Source of the DNA: Kiritimatiellales bacterium
GTDB taxonomy: Bacteria > Verrucomicrobiota > Kiritimatiellia > Kiritimatiellales > Pontiellaceae
Assembly: GCA_021734345.1 (NCBI GenBank)
Contig: JAIPJC010000013.1
Coordinates: forward strand, 1 to 40,843
Length of the DNA stretch: 40,843 bases
Reading direction: 5' to 3'
Every line of letters starts with the position of its first letter. Position 1 is the stretch's first letter. The notes beneath the pieces were generated by a model. It had not been told where the DNA came from, ran no database searches, and was given only the letters and a program-made list of their open reading frames with translations. The position numbers were made by a program, and so were the translations under genes. Shown piece after piece: positions 32,668 through 40,570 of the stretch.

Positions 32668-34747
32668 CCTCGCGCTGACGCAAAGCCGCGCCGCGCTCGA
32701 CCGCATCGAAAGCCTGCTCGACGGCGTCGCCTTCGAGCAAGTGAAGATCACCTCCGTCGGCGATACCGACCGCACCACCGACCTGCGCGAAAGCCCCGCC
32801 GACTTCTTCACCCGCGAACTCGACGCCGCCCTGCTTCGCGGCGACATCGACCTCGCCGTCCACAGCGCCAAGGACCTGCCCGAACCCATGCCCGCCGGCA
32901 TCGACTGGTACTGGCTCCCCTGGCGCGAAGAGCCGCGCGACGCTCTCATCCTGGCCAAAGGCCGGAAGATTTCCGACCTGCCTGGCAACCCCGTCATCGG
33001 CGTCAGCTCCGCCCGCCGCGAAGCCTACTGCACCAAGCGCTTCCCCTCCGCCATCCAGAAAAACATCCGCGGCAACATCGACGAGCGCATCGCGCAGGTC
33101 GACAACGGAACCTACGACATCGTCGTCATGGCCGGTGCTGCCCTCGTCCGTCTCGGCATCGAAGAGCGCATCACCGAATGGATCCCGCTCGACGAACTCG
33201 AAGTCCCCGAAGGCCAGGGCCATCTCGCCGTCACCTTCCGCGAAGGCGATGAAAGGATGACGGCGCTCCGCAACCTGTTCACGCCGGCCGTCGTCTTCGC
33301 CGGCGCGGGCGTGAGCAACAAGGAACTCTGCACCGTCGCCACCCTGCACGCCCTGCAACGCTGCGACATCTGCCTCCACGACTCGCTCATCGACCCCTCC
33401 CTGCTCGCCGAACTTCCACCGCACGCCAGCGCCATCGATGTCGGCAAACGCTGCGGTGCCCACAGCAAAGAGCAGCACGAAACCACCCGGCTCATCTGCG
33501 AATGCGCGCGGCAGAGCAAACGCATCGTGCGCCTCAAAGGCGGCGATCCCGGCATCTTCGGCCGCCTCGCCGAGGAAACCGAAGCGCTCGAACACCTCGG
33601 CATCCCCTTCCGCGTCATCCCCGGCATCAGCGCCCTCCAGGCCGCCACAACCGGCACCGGAATGCTGCTCACCCGTCGCGATATTTCGCGCGGCTTCGTC
33701 GCCCTCACCCCGCGCATGCACGGCGGCGGATTGGCCCGTTGCGACGCGGAAATGAAAAGCCAACTTCCGGTCATCTACTACATGTCGATCAAGGCGATCG
33801 AACCGATTGCCCGGCAGCTGCTCGACGACGGCGTTCCAGCCGATACCCCGGTCGCGCTGGTCTTCAACGCCGGCGGCGAAGACGAAAACATCATCAAGAC
33901 CACGCTCGGCGAACTGCCGAGCCAGTCGATGCCCCACTGTGTCAAGCAACCTGGCCTCATCATCGTCGGCAACATCACGGCCTACGCCTACAAGACCGAA
34001 CTCGGCGCCTTGCAAGGTCGGAAAATCCTGCTCACCTGCTCCGAGGCCATACAGGAAAAGGCCGCCGCGCTCGTCCGCGATTTTGGTGGCCGCCCGATCC
34101 AACTCCCCCTGATCCGTTTGAAATGTAGACGCGGCTTCCAGCCGCGTTGCGCAGAATACGACTGGCTGGTCGTCACCTCCCCCTCTTCCGTACGTGCATT
34201 CATGGAATTGATTCACGATCAAAAAATAGACTACCGCACCATCCCGAAGATCATGGTTTGCGGACGCGGCACCGCCGACGAGTTCGCGCAATACAACCTC
34301 CAAGTCGATGCCCAGCCCGAATCGGACTTCAGCGCCGAAGCGCTGATCGAACTCGCAAAGGCTACCTTGAAACCCGACGACAAAATTTTGCGCGTCCGTT
34401 CCGACAAAGCCGGCCCGCAACTCGCCGAAGCCCTGCGCTCCAACGGCGCGGACGTCGAAGACGCCATCCTCTACGACAACGAACGCATCGACCACGGCGA
34501 TCTGCCCGGTTTCGACGTCGTCTTCTTCGCCAGCGCATCCGCCGTCGACTCCCTCGTCGGCCAATGGGGCACCGCCGCACTCGCCGGAAAAACCATTTGC
34601 GTCATCGGCAAACCCACCGCCCAGGCGCTGGAAAAACACGGCCTCCGCCATGATATAATGGCTCGCGAAGCCACGGTGATGGGTGCTATCCATTCATGTG
34701 CAGAATATTTCGTAGGAGAAAAACTATGTACCCGGAAATCAGACTAA
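32621..34747 (+). CDS. Fusion: hydroxymethylbilane synthase (HemC, domain 3 absent) + SUMT (CobA) + uroporphyrinogen-III synthase (HemD)
   Basis: 708 residues; AGGA and 5 bases precede the ATG at 32621. Residues 1-220 are HemC domains 1-2: AGTRPSSLALTQ, DLAVHSAKDLPEPMP with the catalytic Asp, VSSARREAYC, KNIRGNIDERI, DELEVPEGQGHLAV. The sequence passes from DERMTALRNLF straight into CobA, so domain 3, with the cysteine that normally holds the dipyrromethane cofactor, is not there. Residues about 221-465 are SUMT: VVFAGAGVSNKELCTVATLHALQ, VRLKGGDPGIFGRLAEE, PGISALQAATTGTGMLLTRRD, IYYMSIKAI. Residues about 466-700 are HemD: RKILLTCSE, DWLVVTSPSSVRAF, VCGRGTADEF, FFASASAVDSLV, VIGKPTAQAL. A 28-nt palindromic element encodes residues 502-511. 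Together these parts would turn porphobilinogen into precorrin-2. Confidence 0.92.
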   Translation: MKRSPTVFRAGTRPSSLALTQSRAALDRIESLLDGVAFEQVKITSVGDTDRTTDLRESPADFFTRELDAALLRGDIDLAVHSAKDLPEPMPAGIDWYWLPWREEPRDALILAKGRKISDLPGNPVIGVSSARREAYCTKRFPSAIQKNIRGNIDERIAQVDNGTYDIVVMAGAALVRLGIEERITEWIPLDELEVPEGQGHLAVTFREGDERMTALRNLFTPAVVFAGAGVSNKELCTVATLHALQRCDICLHDSLIDPSLLAELPPHASAIDVGKRCGAHSKEQHETTRLICECARQSKRIVRLKGGDPGIFGRLAEETEALEHLGIPFRVIPGISALQAATTGTGMLLTRRDISRGFVALTPRMHGGGLARCDAEMKSQLPVIYYMSIKAIEPIARQLLDDGVPADTPVALVFNAGGEDENIIKTTLGELPSQSMPHCVKQPGLIIVGNITAYAYKTELGALQGRKILLTCSEAIQEKAAALVRDFGGRPIQLPLIRLKCRRGFQPRCAEYDWLVVTSPSSVRAFMELIHDQKIDYRTIPKIMVCGRGTADEFAQYNLQVDAQPESDFSAEALIELAKATLKPDDKILRVRSDKAGPQLAEALRSNGADVEDAILYDNERIDHGDLPGFDVVFFASASAVDSLVGQWGTAALAGKTICVIGKPTAQALEKHGLRHDIMAREATVMGAIHSCAEYFVGEKLCTRKSD
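34125..34152 (+). repeat. 28-nt palindromic element inside the hemD part
   Basis: Identical over 28 bases to the minus-strand sequence at 19736-19763 in metG. Core stem CGCGGCT / AGCCGCG. Here it is read as C-R-R-G-F-Q-P-R-C-A, one frame away from its reading in metG. It sits in the variable segment before DWLVVTS, where an insertion is tolerable. Confidence 0.8.
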
Positions 34748-35706
34748 GACGCCTGCGCCAGAGCGCAGGGATCCGCAGAATGCTGGACGCGCCGCTGCCC
34801 GGTCCGGAAAAATTCATATGGCCGGCGTTTGTCATCGACGGCGCGGCAAAGCGCGAGCCGATCGATGCGATGCCGGGGCAGTCGCGGTTGAGCGTCGACC
34901 AATTGCTGATCGATCTTGAACCCGTTGTCGAGTCCGGCGTAAACGGGGTCCTGCTGTTTGGTTTGGTCGAGGATTCCGAAAAGGATTACGCCGGCACGGC
35001 CGCCTACAACGACAAGGGTGCCGTGCAACGCGCCATCCGCGAGGTGAAATCCCGCTTCCCCGATTTAGTGGTCACGGCCGATGTCTGTGTCTGCGCCTAC
35101 ACGACTCACGGCCACTGCGGCCCGCTGACCGAATCCGGCGATGTGGATAACGATGCCGCCAACGAGGTGCTCGCCAAGATCGCCGTCTCCTACGCCGCCG
35201 CCGGTGCCGACATCGTTGCGCCGAGCGCGATGATGGACGGGCAGGTTGAAGCGATCCGCACCGCGCTCGACGCCAACGCCTTCAATCAAACGCTGCTCAT
35301 GAGCTATTCGACCAAGTTTGCATCGGCCATGTACGGCCCGTTCCGCGAGGCGGAAAAATCGCAACCCGGCAAGGGCGACCGCAAGGGCTACCAGGCGTCG
35401 TACGGCGATCTGCGCACCGCGCTGCGCGAGTCGGAACTCGACGAATTGGAAGGCGCGGACATGCTGATGGTCAAACCATCGCTTTTCTACCTCGACGTGC
35501 TGGCCAAGATGCGCGAAGCAACCGACCTGCCGATCGCGGCCTACAACGTCAGCGGCGAATATTCCATGCTGCACGCCACCGCCGAACGCGGCTGGGGCGA
35601 CCTAAAAGGCATGGTGCAGGAATCGTCCGCCGCGCTCGTCCGCGCCGGTGCCGACATCCTCATCTCCTACTGGGCCAACCAGTACGACAAGTACTTCCGC
35701 AATTAG
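34726..35706 (+). CDS. hemB: Delta-aminolevulinic acid dehydratase (porphobilinogen synthase)
   Basis: 326 residues. Condenses two aminolevulinate molecules to porphobilinogen. The zinc-site cysteines are present in DVCVCAYTTHGHCG; the two active-site lysines lie in MSYSTKFASAMYGPFR and MLMVKPSLFYLDV. YNVSGEYSMLHATAERGW and the C-terminal Tyr-rich end match the family. The start at 34726 follows AGGAG at 8 bases; the gene overlaps the hemD end by 22 bases, so the three genes of the operon are all coupled. HemL (glutamate-1-semialdehyde aminomutase) is the only enzyme of the route to siroheme not encoded here. Confidence 0.96.
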   Translation: MYPEIRLRRLRQSAGIRRMLDAPLPGPEKFIWPAFVIDGAAKREPIDAMPGQSRLSVDQLLIDLEPVVESGVNGVLLFGLVEDSEKDYAGTAAYNDKGAVQRAIREVKSRFPDLVVTADVCVCAYTTHGHCGPLTESGDVDNDAANEVLAKIAVSYAAAGADIVAPSAMMDGQVEAIRTALDANAFNQTLLMSYSTKFASAMYGPFREAEKSQPGKGDRKGYQASYGDLRTALRESELDELEGADMLMVKPSLFYLDVLAKMREATDLPIAAYNVSGEYSMLHATAERGWGDLKGMVQESSAALVRAGADILISYWANQYDKYFRN

Positions 35707-35708
35707 GC

Positions 35709-35758
35709 TGGAGGGACGCTGGCCTCAGCGTCCGGTCATTGAGGACAATGCCCCTCCA
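35709..35758. terminator. Two-level hairpin between convergent hemB and galM
   Basis: The outer arms TGGAGGG (35709-35715) and CCCTCCA (35752-35758) enclose an inner hairpin GACGCTG / CAGCGTC (35715-35721, 35726-35732). It fills the 57-base gap between the two stop codons. There is no T-tract, so it may be a transcription barrier or a member of a palindromic repeat family rather than a standard terminator. Confidence 0.6.
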
Positions 35759-35763
35759 AATCC

Positions 35764-36795
35764 CTATTGGGCTACGCCAAACGTGTAGATGCAGGTTTGG
35801 GTATAGGTTTCGCCGGAAGCGAGTTCCGTCGACGGGAAGTCCGGTTGATTCGGGCTGTCGGGATAGTGCTGGGTTTCGAGGCAGAAGCCTTCGCGCCAGT
35901 TATAGACCGCGCCGCCTTTGCCTTTGACGTTGTCAAGGAAGTTGCCGGCGTAGAGCTGCACGCCGGGCGCGGTGGTCCAGCATTCGAGCGTGCGGCCGCT
36001 GGCCGGATCTAGCACCTTGGCCGCGAGGGTGAGCTCGCCGGCCGCCGATTGGTTGATGCAGTAGTTGTGGTCGTAGCCTGCGCCCGCCCGGTCAATGTTC
36101 TTGCCGAGCGGCGTGGGCGACCGGAAATCCATTTCGGTTCCGGCGACGGCGCGCAACTCGCCGGTCGGGATGGCGGTGTCGTCGACCACGGTGTAGCGGT
36201 CGGCGTTGATCATCATCAGATGGTCGTAGTGCGTGCCGCCACCCGCGAGGTTGAAGTAGCTGTGGTTGGTCAGGTTGAGAATGGTTTTCCGATCAGTGCG
36301 GGCCGTGTATTCGATCCGCAGTTCGTTTGCATCGGTCAGGCTGAAAAGTACCACGACGGTCAACGTGCCGGGATAGCCTTCCTCGCCATCGGGACTGGTG
36401 AGCGACATCTTGACGGCATTCTCGCCCACGATTTCCGCGTCCCACAGCTTCTTGTCGAATCCGAGCAAGCCGCCGTGCAGCGCGTTTACGCCATTGTTGA
36501 TGGCGAGCTGGTATTCAACACCATCGACGCTGAACCGGCCCTTGGCGATGCGGTTGGCGTAGCGGCCGCAGGTAGCGCCAAAGTATGGATTGCCCGCGCT
36601 TTGATAGCCCGCCATGTCGTCGAAGCCCAGCACCACATCGGCGAAGTTGCCGGCGCGATCGGGTGCCTCCACCGAAACGATGGTGGCGCCGTGGTTGATG
36701 ATCTTCACCTTTACGCCGTTGCCGTTCGCGAGGATGAAGACGTCGACGTTCTGGCCGGCGCTGGTTTTCCCGAAAGGTTGCTTTTCAATTCCCAT
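35764..36795 (-). CDS. galM: Aldose 1-epimerase (mutarotase)
   Basis: 343 residues, cytoplasmic. Interconverts alpha and beta anomers of hexoses, feeding galactose and glucose use. Conserved: NHGATIVSVEAPDR, FGATCGRYANRIAKGRF, NNGVNALHGG, LTNHSYFNLAG with the catalytic His, DHNYCIN, PGVQLYAGNF, and FCLETQHYPDSPN with the catalytic Glu. Start at 36795 with AAGGAG upstream; a longer open frame to 36960 runs into the intergenic region and is not supported. The 168-base gap to 36964 shows only a T-tract following weak dyads. Confidence 0.94.
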   Translation of the reverse strand: MGIEKQPFGKTSAGQNVDVFILANGNGVKVKIINHGATIVSVEAPDRAGNFADVVLGFDDMAGYQSAGNPYFGATCGRYANRIAKGRFSVDGVEYQLAINNGVNALHGGLLGFDKKLWDAEIVGENAVKMSLTSPDGEEGYPGTLTVVVLFSLTDANELRIEYTARTDRKTILNLTNHSYFNLAGGGTHYDHLMMINADRYTVVDDTAIPTGELRAVAGTEMDFRSPTPLGKNIDRAGAGYDHNYCINQSAAGELTLAAKVLDPASGRTLECWTTAPGVQLYAGNFLDNVKGKGGAVYNWREGFCLETQHYPDSPNQPDFPSTELASGETYTQTCIYTFGVAQ

Positions 36796-36963
36796 TTTCA
36801 ATCTCCTTGATGCTGTCTCGAACCGAGGCGGATGACTCCAAGGATTGGAACACAGCCCACGCCGGTTTTCATTGGTTTGTTTTTCTAAAACAGGGAACTG
36901 CATCCCCGTGCCTCTCATCTTTGTTCGGAATGATGAAAAAAGCCTCCTGACGCCGTGCACACC

Positions 36964-37866
36964 TCAATTTAGGCTACTCGCAAATCCAGATTCCTTTAGT
37001 TTCGACTTAAAGTAGTCATCAAGGTCGAGTCTTTGGATGTACTCAGGAATATTCAGCGTATAAATATCGCCTCGGGCCTTGGCGCTCTCGCCTTCGTACA
37101 GTCCAAAATCTTCGAGATGAAACTCTCGTTGGTACGGAGGAGAAATGAACACACGAGGAAATTTTGCGAGGCTCCAGTAGTCTTTCAGCTCCTGTGTCGT
37201 GACCGTCATAATCGGAATCGACAAATCAACATGCCTGAAGAGCAACCTGCCCATCACCAATAGGCTTTCCAGATAATCCCGCCACAAAGGCCACTCTTCC
37301 CCACACACTAAGTAACGATACAAGTACGTTTCCGAGTTCAGTTGCTTTATCATCCCCCGCATGAGAAATCCAATGCGACCATTGGTGCTTTGCCGGTCTT
37401 TTGTCAGATCGTGGTCTTCAGAGTCGATGAATACAAACGCTTCCAGAAATTCACTGTCGCGCATTAACTCGACAACATCATCTATTATCCTATTCGGATG
37501 CCTAGTGTAGCTTTTGTAGGGATATATTTGATTCGAGCTTCCATCCAACCACTCGCGTTGAACTCCAAAATATCGCGCCGTCCAGTCCAACACTTTCGGA
37601 GTAAGAACACTCAGGATCTTTTCATCGGATGTAAGCTTATCCAGCGTGATCCCAAATTCAGAAGGAAAGATGTCAGCTGCGTGCTGTAATTTCAGTTCAT
37701 GTCCTACAAACAGATCCCGAAATCGACGAGCAACTATGGTAACATGATTCTCCGAGGAGACTATGTCATCAGAAACAGGAACGCCTTTAAGGCGGCGAAA
37801 AAGCTCATGTAGATTGACTGAGAAGCCCCATAGCCCTGGCTTTGCTTCAAATATTTTATCCACCAT
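36964..37866 (-). CDS. Unknown 300-residue protein of the accessory block
   Basis: I do not recognise a family. The first third is helical and contains a segment resembling the recognition helix of phage-repressor-type HTH proteins (VLDWTARYFGVQREWLDG), preceded by SDEKILSVL, so DNA binding is possible. The middle part is hydrophobic/aromatic (EAFVFIDSEDHDLTK; YLYRYLVCGEEWPLWRDYLESLLVMGRLL), and the end reads FPRVFISPPYQREFHLEDFGLYEGE. No signal peptide. Base composition is visibly more AT-rich than in galM next door. It is the last gene of a unit with the ATPase-TOPRIM gene and the small HTH ORF, about 50 bases after the latter. Could be an effector or regulator of that cassette; this is a guess from position. 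Confidence 0.7.
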   Translation of the reverse strand: MVDKIFEAKPGLWGFSVNLHELFRRLKGVPVSDDIVSSENHVTIVARRFRDLFVGHELKLQHAADIFPSEFGITLDKLTSDEKILSVLTPKVLDWTARYFGVQREWLDGSSNQIYPYKSYTRHPNRIIDDVVELMRDSEFLEAFVFIDSEDHDLTKDRQSTNGRIGFLMRGMIKQLNSETYLYRYLVCGEEWPLWRDYLESLLVMGRLLFRHVDLSIPIMTVTTQELKDYWSLAKFPRVFISPPYQREFHLEDFGLYEGESAKARGDIYTLNIPEYIQRLDLDDYFKSKLKESGFASSLN

Positions 37867-37917
37867 TATTTCTCCAGAGTCTTAGATTATGCCTGATTCT
37901 CCCAATTATTAATGCGT

Positions 37918-38031
37918 CTAGAGGATGGCGTTGATCCGCTGGCGGTCCACGCCAAGTTCCTTGGCAATCTGCGCCGCTTTAAGACCATTCCCCCAGCCCA
38001 GCATCTCCAGAATCTGTGGTGCTAAATCCAT
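37918..38031 (-). CDS. 37-residue helix-turn-helix ORF
   Basis: Minus-strand frame with ATG at 38029-38031, two bases after the stop of the ATPase gene, and TAG at 37918-37920. The peptide (MDLAPQILEMLGWGNGLKAA, then QIAKELGVDRQRINAIL) is a compact HTH of the kind found at the start of larger proteins. It is richer in G and C than both neighbours. It may be a tiny autoregulator of the cassette, or the remnant of a longer HTH protein that once continued past the stop. Too short to classify further. Confidence 0.5.
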   Translation of the reverse strand: MDLAPQILEMLGWGNGLKAAQIAKELGVDRQRINAIL

Positions 38032-38033
38032 CC

Positions 38034-40100
38034 CTATTCCGGCCTATTGCCGTTTTCTTTGTATGGGGTTCCTAAATAATTCGAGGAGTTGTGTTTTTCG
38101 ATGAAGCCGTAGACCGCTTCAGTTATGCACTTTAGTTCTGGAGATGTGCTCAGCAGAGTCCATTCATATTCTTTATCCAAAACGAGCTGAGACAGTTCAT
38201 TTTTATGCCCGGTAGTCAGTGTTCTATCCCCGTACTCCAGCGGTTGTTCGCCACTATTTTCTTTCAGAAATTTCCCCATCGGCTCTTGGGAATAATCGTC
38301 CAGCTTGGCTGTAAAGCTGACGTTCTGTTGTGATTGATGGCTCTGAATGAAATCCTGAATGATCTCAGGTGGAAGCAGGTTTTCGATTTCCAGTACTATG
38401 GTTGTCTTGTATTCAAAGTTTTCAGAATTCAGCTTTTCTAGCTCTTTATGCCGCCCCTGTTTTTCTTGGCTCATATCCTGATCTGCTAAGAGAAAGATTC
38501 GATTGGCATTGCGGAATGAATCGATGAATTTTTTATCCACAGTTTCAGGATCAAAAAGATAGTGCCGAATATTTGATCCTGCATATTCAAAGAATGTGTA
38601 ATCCAAACCTTCCTTGAATTCACGCTTCCCGGTGGCTTTACAGTATGAGCTGAGGAATGCCTGTACATATCGCCGATCCGAAACGCCCTCCACCCAGATG
38701 GAGCAGTTGGCCATATAGACCGAGGCATTCACAACGCCAAGCTGGTCAAGCACGGTTGTATCAGCCCCATGGACACAACGGATGATGGACTTGTCTTTAT
38801 TGATCGGGCTGAAGTTGAAAACAGAAATATTGTTGGGTTCGCGCAATGCATGACTCAGAAAATGGTTCGAGTGCGTCGTCAGGAAATAACGCAGGCTCTT
38901 CGCTTTTAAGTCCTTGTTATTCAGGATGGTGTCAATAAAGAGGTTCTGAAATCCCGGATGCAGACTCAGCTCTGGTTCGTCGATGAATATCCACGTATTT
39001 GCATCCGCCATGAATATTGGGTAGAGAAGAATCAACAGGTGTTGAATCCCATCACCTAAATCCTGAATTTTTCTTTCCGACTCGCTTGCTATATAAAAGC
39101 GAATTTCTTTTGTCTTCGTGTTGGGTTCGGCAACAACTTCGACCCGTCTTTCGTTGAAAAAACTAGTACTGATGAATCCTTGGAACTGCTGAAACCGTTC
39201 GCGTTTCTCAAACGTACTGTTCCGATCCATAAGAATAGTATGATGAAGTCGATCTCCCGCAGATATTTTGAACTTCCTATTTTGTTTTAACCCGCCGTTT
39301 GAGGAAAAGTAATAATGTACAGTGGTGTCTTCGTATATTGCATTAGGCAACATTGTGCCTTGCTGTCCTGAATCGCAGAGGGGTAATGAGCCTCTAAGTG
39401 AAGGTATGAAGATCTTATCTTGCCCGATCTCTTGTTTTTCTGTGGACTCAATCAGTTGTGCGAACTTCTGATAAATATGCATGAACTCATGTTGTAGCTT
39501 GGAGATGAGATCAAAGGCAATGGGGTTATTGTCCCCTCCGATTCTCATTGTTTGGTGTTGGTTCTGATAAAGTAGCTCGAAAAAGTCTGCAATCTTACGG
39601 TATGCGCCATAGTCGATGCTGATTCCGTCTGCTTTTTCCATAGACAGCTTTATAAAGCTGCCTCTTAGTCGTGATAATTCCTCACTATCTAGGACCATAC
39701 GTCCACTTCGGTCCTCGAGGGTGTGATTGAACAACGCGATTCTGTCTTCTTTTGTGGTGTTTTCTTTGAAGTTTTTGAAAGAAGGAAGCCATTGTGAAGA
39801 AATAATGCTGTTAGCATCGAACCTCTGTACGTTGAAAAGCTCATCATTACCAACTTTGCTGATCAGCTGGTCGAACATCTTAATCCCCGCTTGAAGCGCA
39901 TCTTTAAGGGTCTCATCCACAGTTGGTATATGGTCTAACATAACAAGCATTCGCATAAAGCGGCTTTTGCGTGAGTTATTGGCCCCCACTAGAATGTTGA
40001 CAGTTGAAATCGGACCAACAAACAGATGTTCATTGCTACCATCAACGAACTCAAAATCACCTTGTGAGGTTCTGTCTACAAAACTGATATATTCCTTCAT
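38034..40100 (-). CDS. OLD-like AAA/ABC-type ATPase with C-terminal TOPRIM-like domain
   Basis: 688 residues. N-terminal ATPase of the SMC/OLD type: the P-loop reads GANNSRKS (39-46), where the usual Gly before Lys is Arg44. Then come a long helical insertion, DLGDGIQHLLILLYPI (signature-like), WIFIDEPELSLHPG (Walker B) and LTTHSNHFLS (switch His). The C-terminal part has SIWVEGVSDRRYVQAFL and FLLADQDMS, matching the Glu and DxD of a TOPRIM nuclease/primase fold. Proteins of this plan (OLD, GajA, PARIS-like) are nucleases or sensors in anti-phage defence; that role is inferred. Codon use is AT-rich compared with flanking genes, suggesting transfer. Followed by the HTH ORF and the 300-residue protein. 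Start MKEYISF at 40100 has GAGAGA upstream. Confidence 0.85.
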   Translation of the reverse strand: MKEYISFVDRTSQGDFEFVDGSNEHLFVGPISTVNILVGANNSRKSRFMRMLVMLDHIPTVDETLKDALQAGIKMFDQLISKVGNDELFNVQRFDANSIISSQWLPSFKNFKENTTKEDRIALFNHTLEDRSGRMVLDSEELSRLRGSFIKLSMEKADGISIDYGAYRKIADFFELLYQNQHQTMRIGGDNNPIAFDLISKLQHEFMHIYQKFAQLIESTEKQEIGQDKIFIPSLRGSLPLCDSGQQGTMLPNAIYEDTTVHYYFSSNGGLKQNRKFKISAGDRLHHTILMDRNSTFEKRERFQQFQGFISTSFFNERRVEVVAEPNTKTKEIRFYIASESERKIQDLGDGIQHLLILLYPIFMADANTWIFIDEPELSLHPGFQNLFIDTILNNKDLKAKSLRYFLTTHSNHFLSHALREPNNISVFNFSPINKDKSIIRCVHGADTTVLDQLGVVNASVYMANCSIWVEGVSDRRYVQAFLSSYCKATGKREFKEGLDYTFFEYAGSNIRHYLFDPETVDKKFIDSFRNANRIFLLADQDMSQEKQGRHKELEKLNSENFEYKTTIVLEIENLLPPEIIQDFIQSHQSQQNVSFTAKLDDYSQEPMGKFLKENSGEQPLEYGDRTLTTGHKNELSQLVLDKEYEWTLLSTSPELKCITEAVYGFIEKHNSSNYLGTPYKENGNRPE

Positions 40101-40427
40101 GGGTCTCTCTTGGTTCAGCTTTGATATGCGGTGGCGATTGCCGGCGTTTCACAAATGATGTCTTTGTGCGCTCGGCATAGGCTTTCACGGCTTCTTGGAA
40201 ATTGAGCCAATCCGAGGTTTCGTACCCCGGCTTGAAGTTGAATGTTTCGACGGTTCGTTGTCTTCCATTGGTCGGATTTCCTGTCCGTCTTGTGGTTTTC
40301 TTTACGGCGACTTTAAACCATTCAAGGGGTCAGAACGCTTTTTTCATCATTTGCATATTTGTATCCATTTCGTTTTCTCTCGTCAAACAACATGCCCTTT
40401 ATTTCAAGTTATCTGCTGAATTTCACC
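40101..40427. other. Gap with a possible gene remnant
   Basis: No ATG-initiated gene of useful length. On the minus strand 40057-40329 is open stop to stop for 90 codons and reads like protein (for example TVETFNFKPGYETSDWLNFQ), but has no early start codon and overlaps the ATPase start, so it may be an old gene fragment. At 40321-40345 the minus strand reads AAAAAAGCGTTCTGACCCCT, a string I associate with REP-type repeats near RAYT transposases; a single copy cannot prove this. Confidence 0.3.
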
Positions 40428-40568
40428 TCACCCAGCCCTCAACCGCTGTTCCCGCCAAAGCAGCGCGTCGCGTTTGGGGGCGGATTGTTTTTGCTCGGGC
40501 GGGAGGATGGTTTTGCCGTTGAGGTTGATCAGGTCGCGGTGGGCGTCGATTGCTCTTAGTTCTTCCAT
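40428..40568 (-). CDS. 46-codon ORF following the Doc-like gene
   Basis: The minus-strand ATG (40566-40568) comes two bases after the stop of the Doc-like gene (TGA TA ATG), so it is positioned for translational coupling. The peptide begins MEELRAIDAHRDLINLNGKT and ends WREQRLRAG. It looks like the beginning of a longer protein that stops early, and I cannot assign it. It could be a truncated partner of the Doc-like gene. Confidence 0.4.
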   Translation of the reverse strand: MEELRAIDAHRDLINLNGKTILPPEQKQSAPKRDALLWREQRLRAG

Positions 40569-40570
40569 TA

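Noticed and set aside
32630-34693. Long minus-strand frame opposite the hemC-cobA-hemD fusion
   Set aside because: Antisense shadow of the recognised enzymes; no coherent motifs of its own.
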